Below are positions 42,663 to 52,944 of a stretch of DNA of 64,000 nt, in pieces (position 1 is the first letter of the stretch; each line of letters begins with the position of its first letter). A model generated the notes under the pieces. That model was given only the letters and a program-made list of their open reading frames with translations, was not told where the DNA came from and ran no database searches. The stretch covers positions 6,135,477-6,199,476 of the forward strand of contig OY755045.1 in assembly GCA_963576565.1 (NCBI GenBank), in the 5' to 3' direction. The position numbers and the translations under genes are program-made. This DNA comes from Aspidapion aeneum (lineage: Eukaryota > Arthropoda > Insecta > Coleoptera > Brentidae).

Positions 42663-45600
42663 GGTAGATGTAATGGTTATCGAGAAAAATAGAATCAAAA
42701 GTTGAAAATTTTCAAAAACTTTAAAAAAAAAGTCAACTTTTTTGTTATTGGATATACGTCAAAACAATTCTTATATTTTTATTGCTTGCCTCACAAAGAA
42801 ATAAAAAAGACCCCAAAAGTTGGTCTATAGGTTAGTGTTAGTAAGAAATAAATAAAAGTTTAAATGCCAAAACTCAAAACTGAAGTGATTTTAGCGGCCA
42901 CTCTCGGCATTAATATAAACACCAGTCCCTTACCTTTTATATCGCTATATAGAGGGCCCCGAGAAGTTAAATTTAATGTATTATAATATATATTTTTACA
43001 AAGTTAACAATTTAAAAAAATTAAAAAACTGCACTTTTTGGGTACCCATTTGGTCAGGAAAATTTTCACCAAAAATGTCAAAAAAAACATTTGGTTGATA
43101 CTGTGCCACGACGAAGCTACGGAGTCCCTTAGACTAACCTAAAAATATTACCGTTGTAGACGTAATGGTTATCGAAAAAAATAAAGTCAAAAGTTGAAAA
43201 TTTTCAAAAACTTCAAAAAAAAAGTCAACTTTTTTGTTATTGGATATACGTCAAAACAATTCTTATATTTTTATTGCATGCCTCACAAAGAAATAAAAAA
43301 GACCCCAAAAGTTGGTCTATAGGTTAGTGTTAGTAAGAAATAAATAAAAGTTTAAATGCCAAAACTCAAAACTGAAGTGATTTTAGCGGCTTCTCTCGGC
43401 ATTAATATAGACACCAGTCCCTTACCTTTTATATCGCTATATAGAGGGCCCCGATAAGTTTAATTTGATGTATTATAATATATATTTTTACAAAGTTAAC
43501 AATTTAAAAAAATTAAAAAACTGCACTTTTTGGGTACCCATTTGGTCAGGAAAATTTTCACCAAAAATGTCAAAAAAAACATTTGGTTGATACTGTGCCA
43601 CGACGAAGCTACGAAGTCCCTTATACACACCTAAAAATATTACCGTTGTAGATGTAATGGTTATCGAGAAAAATAGAATCAAAAGTTGAAAATTTTCAAA
43701 AACTTAAAAAAAAAAGTCAACTTTTTTGTTATTGGATATACGTCAAAACAATTCTTATATTTTTATTGCATGCCTCACAAAGAAATAAAAAAGACCCCAA
43801 AAGTTGGTCTATAGGTTAGTGTTAGTAAGAAATAAATAAAAGTTTAAATGCCAAAACTCAAAACTGAAGTGATTTTAGCGGCTTCTCTCGGCATTAATAT
43901 AGACACCAGTCCCTTACCTTTTATATCGCTATATAGAGGGCCCCGATAAGTTTAATTTGATGTATTATAATATATATTTTTACAAAGTTAACAATTTAAA
44001 AAAATTAAAAAACTGCACTTTTTGGGTACCCATTTGGTCAGGAAAATTTTCACCAAAAATGTCAAAAAAAACATTTGGTTGATACTGTGCCACGACGAAG
44101 CTACGGAGTCCCTTAGACTAACCTAAAAATATTACCGTTGTAGACGTAATGGTTATCGAAAAAAATAGAGTCAAAAGTTGAAAATTTTCAAAAACTTCAA
44201 AAAAAAAGTCAACTTTTTTGTTATTGGATATACGTCAAAACAATTCTTATATTTTTATTGCATGCCTCACAAAGAAATAAAAAAGACCCCAAAAGTTGGT
44301 CTATAGGTTAGTGTTAGTAAGAAATAAATAAAAGTTTAAATGCCAAAACTCAAAACTGAAGTGATTTTAGCGGCTTCTCTCGGCATTAATATAGACACCA
44401 GTCCCTTACCTTTTATATCGCTATATAGAGGGCCCCGATAAGTTTAATTTGATGTATTATAATATATATTTTTACAAAGTTAACAATTTAAAAAAATTAA
44501 AAAACTGCACTTTTTGGGTACCCATTTGGTCAGGAAAATTTTCACCAAAAATGTCAAAAAAAACATTTGGTTGATACTGTGCCACGACGAAGCAACGGAG
44601 TCTCTTAGACTAACCTAAAAAAATTACCGTTGTAGATGTAATGGTTGTCGAGAAAAATAGAATCAAAAGTTGAAAATTTTCAATAACTTCAAAAAAAAAG
44701 TCAACTTTTTTGTTATTGGATATACGTCAAAACAATTCTTATATTTTTATTGCTTGCCTCACAAAGAAATAAAAAAGACCCCAAAAGTTGGTCTATAGGT
44801 TAGTGTTAGTAAGAAATAAATAAAAGTTTAAATGCCAAAACTCAAAACTGAAGTGATTTTAGCGGCCACTCTCGGCATTAATATAAACACCAGTCCCTTA
44901 CCTTTTATATCGCTATATAGAGGGCCCCGATAAGTTTAATTTGATGTATTATAATATATATTTTTACAAAGTTAACAATTTAAAAAAATTAAAAAACTGC
45001 ACTTTTTGGGTACCCATTTGATCAGGAAAATTTTCACCAAAAATGTCAAAAAAAACATTTGGTTGATACTGTGCCACGACGAAGCAACGGAGTCTCTTAG
45101 ACTAACCTAAAAAAATTACCGTTGTAGATGTAATGGTTGTCGAGAAAAATAGAATCAAAAGTTGAAAATTTTCAAAAACTTCAAAAAAAAAGTCAACTTT
45201 TTTGTTATTGGATATACGTTAAAACAATTCTTATATTTTTATTGCATGCCTCACAAAGAAATAAAAAAGACCCCAAAAGTTGGTCTATAGGTTAGTGTTA
45301 GTAAGAAATAAATAAAAGTTTAAATGCCAAAACTCAAAACTGAAGTGATTTTAGCGGCTTCTCTCGGCATTAATATAGACACCAGTCCCTTACCTTTTAT
45401 ATCGCTATATAGAGGGCCCCGATAAGTTTAATTTGATGTATTATAATATATATTTTTACAAAGTTAACAATTTAAAAAAATTAAAAAACTGCACTTTTTG
45501 GGTACCCATTTGGTCAGGAAAATTTTCACCAAAAATGTCAAAAAAAACATTTGGTTGATACTGTGCCACGACGAAGCAACGGAGTCTCTTAGACTAACCT

Positions 45601-47081
45601 AAAAAAATTACCGTTGTAGATGTAATGGTTGTCGAGAAAAATTGAATCAAAAGTTGAAAATTTTCAATAACTTCAAAAAAAAAGTCAACTTTTTTGTTAT
45701 TGGATATACGTCAAAACAATTCTTACATTTTTATTGCTTGCCTCACAAAGAAATAAAAAAGACCCCAAAAGTTGGTCTATAGGTTAGTGTTAGTAAGAAA
45801 TAAATAAAAGTTTAAATGCCAAAACTCAAAACTGAAGTGATTTTAGCGGCCACTCTCGGCATTAATATAAACACCAGTCCCTTACCTTTTATATCGCTAT
45901 ATAGAGGGCCCCGATAAGTTTAATTTGATGTATTATAATATATATTTTTACAAAGTTAACAATTTAAAAAAATTAAAAAACTGCACTTTTTGGGTACCCA
46001 TTTGATCAGGAAAATTTTCACCAAAAATGTCAAAAAAAACATTTGGTTGATACTGTGCCACGACGAAGCAACGGAGTCTCTTAGACTAACCTAAAAAAAT
46101 TACCGTTGTAGATGTAATGGTTGTCGAGAAAAATAGAATCAAAAGTTGAAAATTTTCAAAAACTTCAAAAAAAAAGTCAACTTTTTTGTTATTGGATATA
46201 CGTTAAAACAATTCTTATATTTTTATTGCTTGCCTCACAAAGAAATAAAATAGACCCCAAAAGTTGGTCTATAGGTTAGTGTTAGTAACAAATAAATAAA
46301 AGTTTAAATGCCAAAACTCAAAATTGAAGTGACTTTAGCGGCCTCTCTCGGCATTAATATAAACACCAGTCCCTTACCTTTTATATCGCTATATAGAGGG
46401 CCCCGAGAAGTTTAATTTAATGTATTATAATATATATTTTTACAAAGTTAACAATTTAAAAAAATTAAAAAACTGCACTTTTTGGGTACTCATTTGGTCA
46501 GGAAAATTTTCACCAAAAATGTAAAAAAAACATTTGGTTGATACTGTGCCACGACGAAGCTACGGAGTCCCTTAGACTAACCTAAAAATATTACCGTTGT
46601 AGATGTAATGGTTATCGAGAAAAATAGAATCAAAAGTTGAAAATTTTCAAAAACTTAAAAAAAAAACTCAACTTTTTTGTTATTGGATATACGTCAAAAC
46701 AATTCTTATATTTTTATTGCTTGCCTCACAAATAAATAAAAAAGACCCCAAAAGTTGGTCTATAGGTTAGTATTAGTAAGAAATTAATAAAAGTTTAAAT
46801 GCCAAAACTCAAAACTGAAGTGACTTTAGCGGCCTCTCTCGGCATTAATATAAACACCAATCTTTTACCTTTTATATCGCTATATAGAGGGCCCCGAGAA
46901 GTTTAATTTATTGTATTATATATTTTTACAGAGTTAACAATTTAAAAAAATTAAAAAACTGCACTTTTTGGGTACCCATTTGGTCAGGAAAATTTTCACC
47001 AAAAATGTCAAAAAAAACATTTGGTTGATACTGTGCCACGACGAAGCTACGGAGTCCCTTATACTAACCTATAAATATTAC
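42659..47081 (+). repeat. 492-bp satellite, nine tandem units
   Basis: Unit starts at about 42659, 43151, 43643, 44135, 44627, 45119, 45611, 46103 and 46594. Spacing is exactly 492 seven times, then 491 and 487. Units are estimated at 95 percent or more alike. Variant patterns alternate: units 5 and 7 share gcggccactctcggc, a caataactt variant and tttgatcagg, while unit 6 has gcggcttctctcggc and tttggtcagg. Units 2 and 4 share a tagacgtaatgg start. Each unit has a tatatcgctatatagagggc palindrome-like block. There is no coding capacity, and the monomer has no CENP-B box or hammerhead core that I can see. Edge units 1, 8 and 9 are the most divergent. Confidence 0.95.
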
Positions 47082-47221
47082 CGCAAGATTTTTTTACATA
47101 TTTTCTACATATTTCATGATAAAACACAAAAAATAGCTTAAAATTTTACATTATGAGGCTTCGGGCCCCCCCCCCCCAAGAGGCCTCGGCCCCCCCAAGA
47201 TACATTCCTGGGTGCGCTACT
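47082..47221 (+). mobile_element. CAGTGGCG-type MITE fragment, right of satellite
   Basis: Same core as 42545-42662, with an internal duplication of the GGCCTCGGCCCCCC part, ending gggtgcgctactg. Confidence 0.65.
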
Positions 47222-48156
47222 GTAGGAAATATAATAAAGCTATAGGAAACAATTTAAAAACCTCAAAATTTTAACTTGCTTCCCTTCACTATAAATGTAA
47301 AGTTATGTAAAAGTAACATTGTCTACATCCAGAAACGCAAGAGAGCTGAGCTTCGGAAGGCCGATAGGAACTATGATGAATCTAAAGAATAAAATTAAAA
47401 TACCCCAAATTCTTATTACTTTCCCTCCCCTGTAAATGTAAAATTATTTAAAAGTAACATTGTCTACTTCCATAAGCGCTAGAGAGCTGAGTTTTGGAGA
47501 CTGATAGGAATAATGATAAAACTATAGAAAAAAAATTTAATACACCAAAATTTTAATTTACTTTCCTCCCTATAAATATAAAATTATATAACAGTAACAT
47601 TGCCCACTTCCAGGAATGCTAGAGAGCTTTAAAAGGCTGATAGGAACTATGATAACACCATAGGAAAAAATAAAAAAAACCTCAAACTTTTTAATAAGGC
47701 ATTGCAAAAGTTTTGAACAATATGCCGCATATTTTACTACATTGATACTTAAATATTATCCAAATCCTTTAAAAAGGAGTGAAATCATAACAAAAAACAT
47801 TTCATGTAAAAAGGAGCCAAGTACGTGAAAGAAAGAAAGAATTAAGATAAAAGTAAAGCCAAGTTCTCCAATACAAATTTCAAAATGAAAGGTTCTTACT
47901 AGTTTCGAAATATTTTTTTAAACTTGGCTATTACGGTTGTAAGTGACTCTTATGCACAGTGCTAAATTGAACATAAAGAAGTCGGTCCAATAAAGAAGTT
48001 TGGCTGGAATAACAAACTTTAAAAAAACATTTCTAGTAAGAATCTTTCATTTTGAAATTTGTATTGGCTTTACTTTTATCTCAATTCTTTTTACGGAATA
48101 CCACATTCGTGTACTTGGCTTTTTTTTACATGAAATGTTTTTGTTATGATTATTTT
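47222..48156 (+). repeat. Family P, copy 2, right part with hairpin
   Basis: Three about 150-bp subunits (agaaacgcaagagagctgag at 47331 and relatives at 47470 and 47610) precede a hairpin. In the hairpin, 47860-47935 (gccaagttctccaatacaaa...cttggctattacgg) is mirrored by 47960-48070. The outer arm gaaatcataac...catttcatgtaaaaa is mirrored by tttttacatgaaatgttttt at 48124-48143. Confidence 0.65.
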
Positions 48157-48279
48157 TATCAAAAACAACTTATGTACTATAACTGTTTAGTTTTCACTAT
48201 CTCCAACGTCGATCACAGGGATACGAGTGATCCCCGTCTGGAACAAGTCCTGATAGTCAAGAACAAGTGATCCATGCCA

Positions 48280-48327
48280 ATCCACGACCGGACCGGTTTC
48301 GACCTTTTGGGCCATCCTCAGGTGAAT
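48280..48327 (-). ncRNA. Hammerhead-like ribozyme, unit 1
   Basis: Minus strand, 5' to 3': helix I AUUCAC, core CUGAGGA, one extra U, helix II GGCC/GGUC with loop CAAAA, GAAA, helix III ACC/GGU with loop GGUCC, cleavage C at 48286 within GUC, and helix I return GUGGAU (six pairs, one G-U). It has the type I topology with short helix III known from Penelope-like elements and retrozymes. Confidence 0.75.
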
Positions 48328-48559
48328 GTAGGCGATAGCTCCGTGTAGAGCATGTTTTGTGAAACCAACAGAAACAACTACTCCGAGGACTCCGAGGGAA
48401 ATACCCCTACCGGCATTGAATTATACTGCTGGCTTAATGCTTTCGTTGGAAACTTGTTAAAACTGTTTGGTTTTCACTATCTCCAACGTCGATCACAGGG
48501 ATACGAGTGATCCCCGTCTGGAACAAGTCCTGATAGTCAAGAACAAGTGATCCATGCCA

Positions 48560-48607
48560 ATCCACGACTGGACCGGTTTCGACCTTTTGGGCCATCCTCA
48601 GGTGAAT
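48560..48607 (-). ncRNA. Hammerhead-like ribozyme, unit 2
   Basis: As unit 1, except one base change that gives AGUC before the cleavage site, so helix III keeps two of three pairs. The cleavage C would be 48566, 280 nt from that of unit 1. Confidence 0.68.
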
Positions 48608-48831
48608 GTAGGCGATAGCTCCGTGTAGAGCATGTTTTGTAAAACCAACAGAAACAACTACTCCGAGGGAAAATACCCCTACCGGCATTGAATTATACTG
48701 CTGGCTTAATGCTTTCGTTGGGAACTTGTTAAAACTGTTTGGTTTTCACTATCTCCAACGTCGATCACAGGGATACGAGTGATCCCCGTCTGGAACAAGT
48801 CCTGATAGTCAGGAACAAGTGATCCATGCCA

Positions 48832-48878
48832 ATCCACGACCGGACCGGTTTCGACCTTTTGGCCATCCTCAGGTGAAT
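48832..48878 (-). ncRNA. Hammerhead-like ribozyme, unit 3
   Basis: As unit 1, with a one-base deletion that turns the helix II loop into AAAA. Helix III ACC/GGU is intact. The cleavage C would be 48838, 272 nt from unit 2. Confidence 0.75.
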
Positions 48879-49077
48879 GTAGGCGATAGCTCCGTGTAGA
48901 GCATGTTTTGTGAAACCAACAGAAACAGCTACTCCAAGGAACACGTTGGAGATAGTGAAAACCAAACAGTTTTAACAAGTTCCCAACGAAAGCATTAAGC
49001 CAGCAGTATAATTCAATGCCGGTAGGGGTATTTTCCCCAGGAGTAGTTGTTTCTGTTGGTTTCACAACTTATGTACT

Positions 49078-49389
49078 CTTTACAATTCTCTTAGAGAAGT
49101 AATTTAAAATATATAAAATGTAATCCGAAAAAGTGTCTTATTCGTGCAAGATCTAGTTAAAATCCGTAATGCGGCGTTCTATCCCGGCTCCGATTTGACT
49201 CTAAAATCCAAAATTATGCAGTAAAAGGGATAAAACCTCGTAAATATTAAACTAAAGTGTTCTGCTGAATAATAAGGTCGCGCATGCATGGAATCGAAAT
49301 ATATTTCCGATTTTTGGTGCAATGATGTAAAAATTTCAGAAATGTAATAAACAATAGGAACCTTTTGCATGTCCCATTTTCCCAAAAGT
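49078..49389. other. No feature seen
   Basis: AT-rich spacer before the third hAT copy. The 68-codon minus-strand frame has no domain. Confidence 0.3.
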
Positions 49390-49692
49390 AGACAACAAAA
49401 AGTATTTCTTTTTATTATATGTGGTTGACCTCAAACGATTAATTGGGTGAACTTTTTATTTCATCCATTTTTCAGCGGGGTATGGGTGGATGTTCACGGG
49501 CGGGGGCGGGAGGAATGTGTGTTTTAGTTGAAGTCGGCCATCATCATCGTGCGTAAACGTCCGTTGCACTTCTACACGTTGCCGGTTCTATCCTTAGTGA
49601 AAACGTATGAGTTTGTTTTGATTTGGGTTATGTCAGTAGTAAATAGCATTGCCGGTCGCGAGTCATGGTTTTTGTTATCGTTTGTTTATAAA

Positions 49693-50205
49693 ATTGAAAT
49701 AAATACCGTCGATTACATAATTAACTGTGCAAATTTAAATACGTTGACGTATGAACTTCCATTACAAATAAAATCTTTAGGCCACATAGACCGAACCGAA
49801 AAATACTAAAATTTCCCAAATTTTAGTGCACGTAATAAAAAATTATACGATGCTGAAAGCTGTTGTCCGGTTGTAAAAACGAAATGCTTTTTTGCTTTGT
49901 TTGTCTTATTATGAACACTCCACGAAGTGATTCTGCGTTGGTGGCGAAAGGAATGTGTGATATCAAGCACTTTAGTGAAAAGTTAAAGACACAAAGTAAG
50001 TGTTAAGTTAAGTAACCACATAGAAGGTGCCAATTGAATAATGCCTATAGGCAAAACATTACCGAACATAATGAAAATGTGGCAAAAAATAGACAAATAC
50101 ATAGTAGGTTAATAGATTGTTTAAAATTCTGTAGGATTTTTGAGGTTGCTCTACGGGACCATGATGAGTCTGAAACTGGTGCTAATCGAAGCACTTTGCA
50201 CATGT
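49693..50205 (+). pseudogene. hAT transposase-like (ZMYM1-type) N-terminal remnant
   Basis: IEINTVDYIINCANLNTLTY, then frameshifted pieces equivalent to FALFVLL...DSALVAKGMCDIKHF, and QLNNAYRQNITEHNENVAKN and IDCLKFCRIFEVALRDHDES. Broken in at least three places. It reaches about 15 residues further (DHDESETGANRS) than copy 2, so it is a separate descendant of a longer parent. Confidence 0.72.
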
Positions 50206-50326
50206 AAAAGAAGGGCGAATAGACTTTACACCAGTAGGTAGCTGCTTCTTTGTAAAATGCTAAAATAAAATTGGGTAGGTATTCGTGGGTAGAGGACAGA
50301 CCAAAAAGAAACTAAGGTACCTTAGT

Positions 50327-51173
50327 ACCGAACCGAAACGAAGCTCTATGTGTACGCGGATGACACTTTGACAACGTCAAAGTGTAATAACATCCAATAC
50401 GTCGTCACAAGGCTTCAGAGGCACCTCGTAGAAATTGAAACCTGGGCTAAAAGGTGGAAAATTAAGATCAACCCAGACAAGACTCAAGCGATTGTCTTTA
50501 CACGGAAAAGGGGCAATCCGCGAACAGAGCTTGCTCTGGGTGGTCGAAGGATACCCTGGCAAAGAAGGAACGTTAAATACCTGGGGTTAGTTTTCGACAA
50601 GAAACTAACCTGGAACGACCAGGTATCAAACGCACTTCAAAAAGCAGGGGAGCCCACAGTAGGCTATACCCCTTGTTAAATGCCAGGAGCACTCTACACC
50701 GGAGAGTAAAATTACAAATATGGAGGCAAGTCGTTCGCCCCATACTAACGTATGCAGCCCCATGCTGAATAAGGTATGCATAACACAAATGGGAAGGCTA
50801 CAAAGCTTCAAAACAGAGTCGTAAGACAAATAGCGGGAGCTCCTTGGTTTGTGCGTAACGTACAAATCAAAAGGGAGCTCAACATGGAGGATATCTCAGA
50901 AACGATCCAGGAGGCAGAAGGATCGTTTCATAAGACGGGTCGAGGGGCATCAAAACCCGTGGTACAGGATGCGTTCCTGTACCGGCCCGGAGACAGGCCA
51001 GGGGTCCTACAAAAGGCCCCTGGATGTCTAACAAAGTTGCGCCACAAGGGCGCCAAATTGAGGTTTTGAAGATTAGGTAAATCCACATGGAAAAGTACAG
51101 AGTAAAAATGAAAGAGGTACATACCTATCATGCACAAGCATTAGTATCTTAGTAGTAGTAGAACCGAACCGAA
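50327..51173 (+). mobile_element. 5'-truncated Jockey-like LINE, 11-bp target duplication, TAG tail
   Basis: LINE 50338-51162 lies between direct repeats accgaaccgaa (50327-50337 and 51163-51173) and ends in a TAG microsatellite (51150-51161). It begins inside the reverse transcriptase just before the catalytic box, a typical 5' truncation. Confidence 0.78.
50344..51070 (+). pseudogene. Jockey-like reverse transcriptase C-terminal fragment
   Basis: Starts LYVYADDTLTTSKC, containing the catalytic YADD box, then ETWAKRWKIKINPDKTQAIV, RRNVKYLGLVFDKKLTW and, after frameshifts, the LLNARSTLHRRVKLQIW-like and ILTYAAPC segments. It ends KLQNRVVRQIAGAPWFVRNV and QIKREL. These blocks follow the Jockey-clade order, with APW(F/Y)VRN the usual C-terminal signature. 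There are at least two frameshifts (near 50640 and 50770). Confidence 0.85.
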
Positions 51174-51356
51174 CCAAAGGTACCTTAGTTTCTTTTTGGT
51201 CTGTCCTCTACCACGAATACCTACCTGATTCAATAATAGGACACAAAATGCACACAAATAAAATAAAATTGTTTAGGTAAGTTTTTTATCTCCTTTTCCA
51301 TGCATTATAAATTTCTGTTCCCCCCCCCCCAATTTATACGTCACCAGCCGCCACTG

Positions 51357-51615
51357 CCTTAGAGAATGAACTTATATTTTTCTTTTTTGCAATTAATCTA
51401 AGTGAGTGGGTTTTTCATTCCTACTTATTCAATTAACGTACGTGGTGAAAGGGGATGAAACGAGAATAAATAATAAAGTAACTTTTAACTAAGCTATAAA
51501 AAGTTTTAAATTAGAAATTGTGTAATATAAAGTTTAAGTAAAACGTATGCTGTCGCTATGCATTTTAAATTTACAAATTGTTTCTACACGATCATGATGT
51601 CTTTGGAGGGCTTCA
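51357..51615. other. Unclassified spacer
   Basis: No gene or repeat recognised. Confidence 0.3.
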
Positions 51616-51940
51616 GGGTAGCTATTCTTGATCTTGAACGATGTGACCATCCACAACACACGCTTTGACCAATAGCAAACTCTGAGCGGTCGCGTGTTGT
51701 GCAAAATGTCTTGTCTCGACCAATGGCATAGTCGTCCATTCTTCAGAGTAAGTGGATCTTACGCGTTTGAAGTGAAATCTGTTCTCCAGCCCCGTACCGA
51801 CTGAACGTTTCTCGGCCGGATCGTAAGAGAAGCTTGCACAATGGAGATCTTTTCGCATAGCACGTGACGGCTCGGAGTTAATTTAAAGCTTGCCATTGGC
51901 CATGAACTATCATATCGTTCAAGACCGAGAATAGCTACCC
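51616..51940. mobile_element. TIR element, about 28-bp inverted ends
   Basis: gggtagctattcttgatctt at 51616 faces agaccgagaatagctaccc ending at 51940. The repeat extends through tgaacgat with three mismatches. The interior is GC-richer than the surround (cgcgtgttgtg, ctcggccggatc). No transposase and no target duplication seen; unclassified. Confidence 0.65.
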
Positions 51941-52392
51941 AGGTATTTCATGTGTGTTTAATGTGTCTTTATTAAAGTGAAGAGATTGGACACTTGCAAC
52001 TTGTTAACAAAACATAATAATTACATTTTATAGGTACAGTAAATCCTCTCCGTGCGGACACCTCTATTACGCGGACACTCCCTCTTCTTTACATGTAAAA
52101 TTCACTCCTATAACCGGACACTCTAATAACCGGACGCGTTTTTGGTTAAAAAATTCTGAAACCTCCCTTAACCGGACGCGTGCCTCTGACAACGGGACGG
52201 AGCGCTGCACGACATTGGTATAACCATTATGTCGTATGTTAGCAACAATGCACTCTGTAGTTGAGGAATTATCTTTTTCCGTTTTAATGAGGGGACTAAA
52301 TACTTCTGTCGTATTTACAACAATATTTTATTCGGCGGGACTGCTGTGTTTTATTTTTCTTGTTCAGTTGGGTAATAATAGATCTCTTTGAA

Positions 52393-52537
52393 ATGGCGCC
52401 TAGTAAAAAACTTCTTAGTTTACGTAAAAAAATGGAAGTTGTTAACTTTTCGGAGAAGGAACATCTATCAGCGCTAAAGATCGTCGAAAAATTTAATATC
52501 GGAAAAACTGAAGTAGCGAAAATTGTTAATAAATATA
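52393..52537 (+). pseudogene. pogo/Tigger transposase N-terminus (CENP-B-type HTH)
   Basis: MAPSKKLLSLRKKMEVVNFS, then EKEHLSALKIVEKFNIGKTE and VAKIVNKY. This is the N-terminal helix-turn-helix (psq/CENP-B N) of Tigger/pogo transposases that binds the TIR. It is cut by the inserted CAGGGTGTCC element, and no DDE domain follows. The Met at 52393 fits better than the upstream Met at 52360 because MAPSKK is the family's usual start. Confidence 0.78.
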
Positions 52538-52745
52538 CAGGGTGTCCCATAACTTAGGGGCCATAGGCCAACAAGTGATAGAGAAGGTCATGTCTGATAA
52601 AAAAGTTCCTATAATGCATGGGTCAAAACTCTGTCTTTGTCGAGATACAGACCCTCAAAATTGGCAATTTTTGTAACTTTTTTGATAATAACTTTTTAAA
52701 AAAACGCAGTAAAAATATGAAATTGGGTAGAGTCGTGTATTAGAA
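52538..52745 (+). mobile_element. Fragment of the CAGGGTGTCCCATAA element
   Basis: Starts cagggtgtcccataactt after TA and runs to gtcgtgtattagaac, matching 39155-39234 joined to 39785-39925. It shows the shorter arrangement without the 550-bp block. Confidence 0.65.
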
Positions 52746-52944
52746 CTCTCTCTCTTAAGCGGACACCTCCAATAAGCGGACATTATCGCCGAAACCGTGA
52801 GTGTCCGCTTATAGGAGGTTTCACTGTATATGCTATCGCAGTTTTGATTTCCGATAAAAAAACTAAAAAGTGTCAAACTCACCCTACCCCTTCCCTACTT
52901 TGGACAAGAATTTATTTATTTAAGTCTTGGAACATTAAATTTAG

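Larger units (their letters stand above)
48165..49077 (-). mobile_element. Retrozyme-like tandem array with hammerhead motifs and target duplication
   Basis: Insertion 48179-49063 is flanked by direct repeats acaacttatgtact (48165-48178 and 49064-49077). It consists of two full units and most of a third in tandem (starts 48181, 48461, 48733; periods 280 and 272), then about 120 bp of the same unit inverted (48943-49063). Each tandem unit has one hammerhead-like motif on the minus strand at the same place. Known: metazoan retrozymes are small non-coding tandem repeats with type I hammerheads, related to Penelope-like repeats and thought to move with their help. Frames of 66-119 codons across the array encode no known protein and repeat with it. 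Confidence 0.8.
50275..51224. mobile_element. Palindromic MITE split by a LINE
   Basis: About 45 bp at 50275-50325 (gtaggtattcgtgg, agaggacagaccaaaaagaa) is inverted at 51179-51224 with one 1-base indel. Without the LINE between the duplications at 50327 and 51163, this would be a near-perfect palindrome of about 110 bp. Confidence 0.75.
49390..51356 (+). mobile_element. hAT (ZMYM/TTF-type) copy 3, carrying nested insertions
   Basis: Leader, coding remnant and 3' end match copy 2 (2673-3668): 49440-50270, then a nested insertion at about 50274-51275, then 51262-51356 ending cagccgccactg. The 5' terminus is missing or too diverged to see. A C-run at 51319-51328 corresponds to that at 3632. 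No 8-bp duplication can be tested because the left end is lost. Confidence 0.75.
52035..52828 (+). mobile_element. pogo/Tigger-type element, copy 2
   Basis: 52037-52826 lies between TA sites and starts cagtaaatcctctc, ending ggaggtttcactg. Nested gcggacac repeats match copy 1 at 19068-19778. It contains a partial transposase (listed) and, at 52538-52745, a piece of the CAGGGTGTCCCATAA element family inserted after a TA. Confidence 0.82.

Noticed and set aside
42659..47081. Hammerhead ribozyme in the 492-bp satellite
   Set aside because: No CUGANGA...GAAA pair with closing helices found in the monomer on either strand.
48434..49065. Frames of 84 and 119 codons in the 48-49 kb array
   Set aside because: They repeat with the 272-280-bp unit, have no known domain and overlap the hammerhead motifs.
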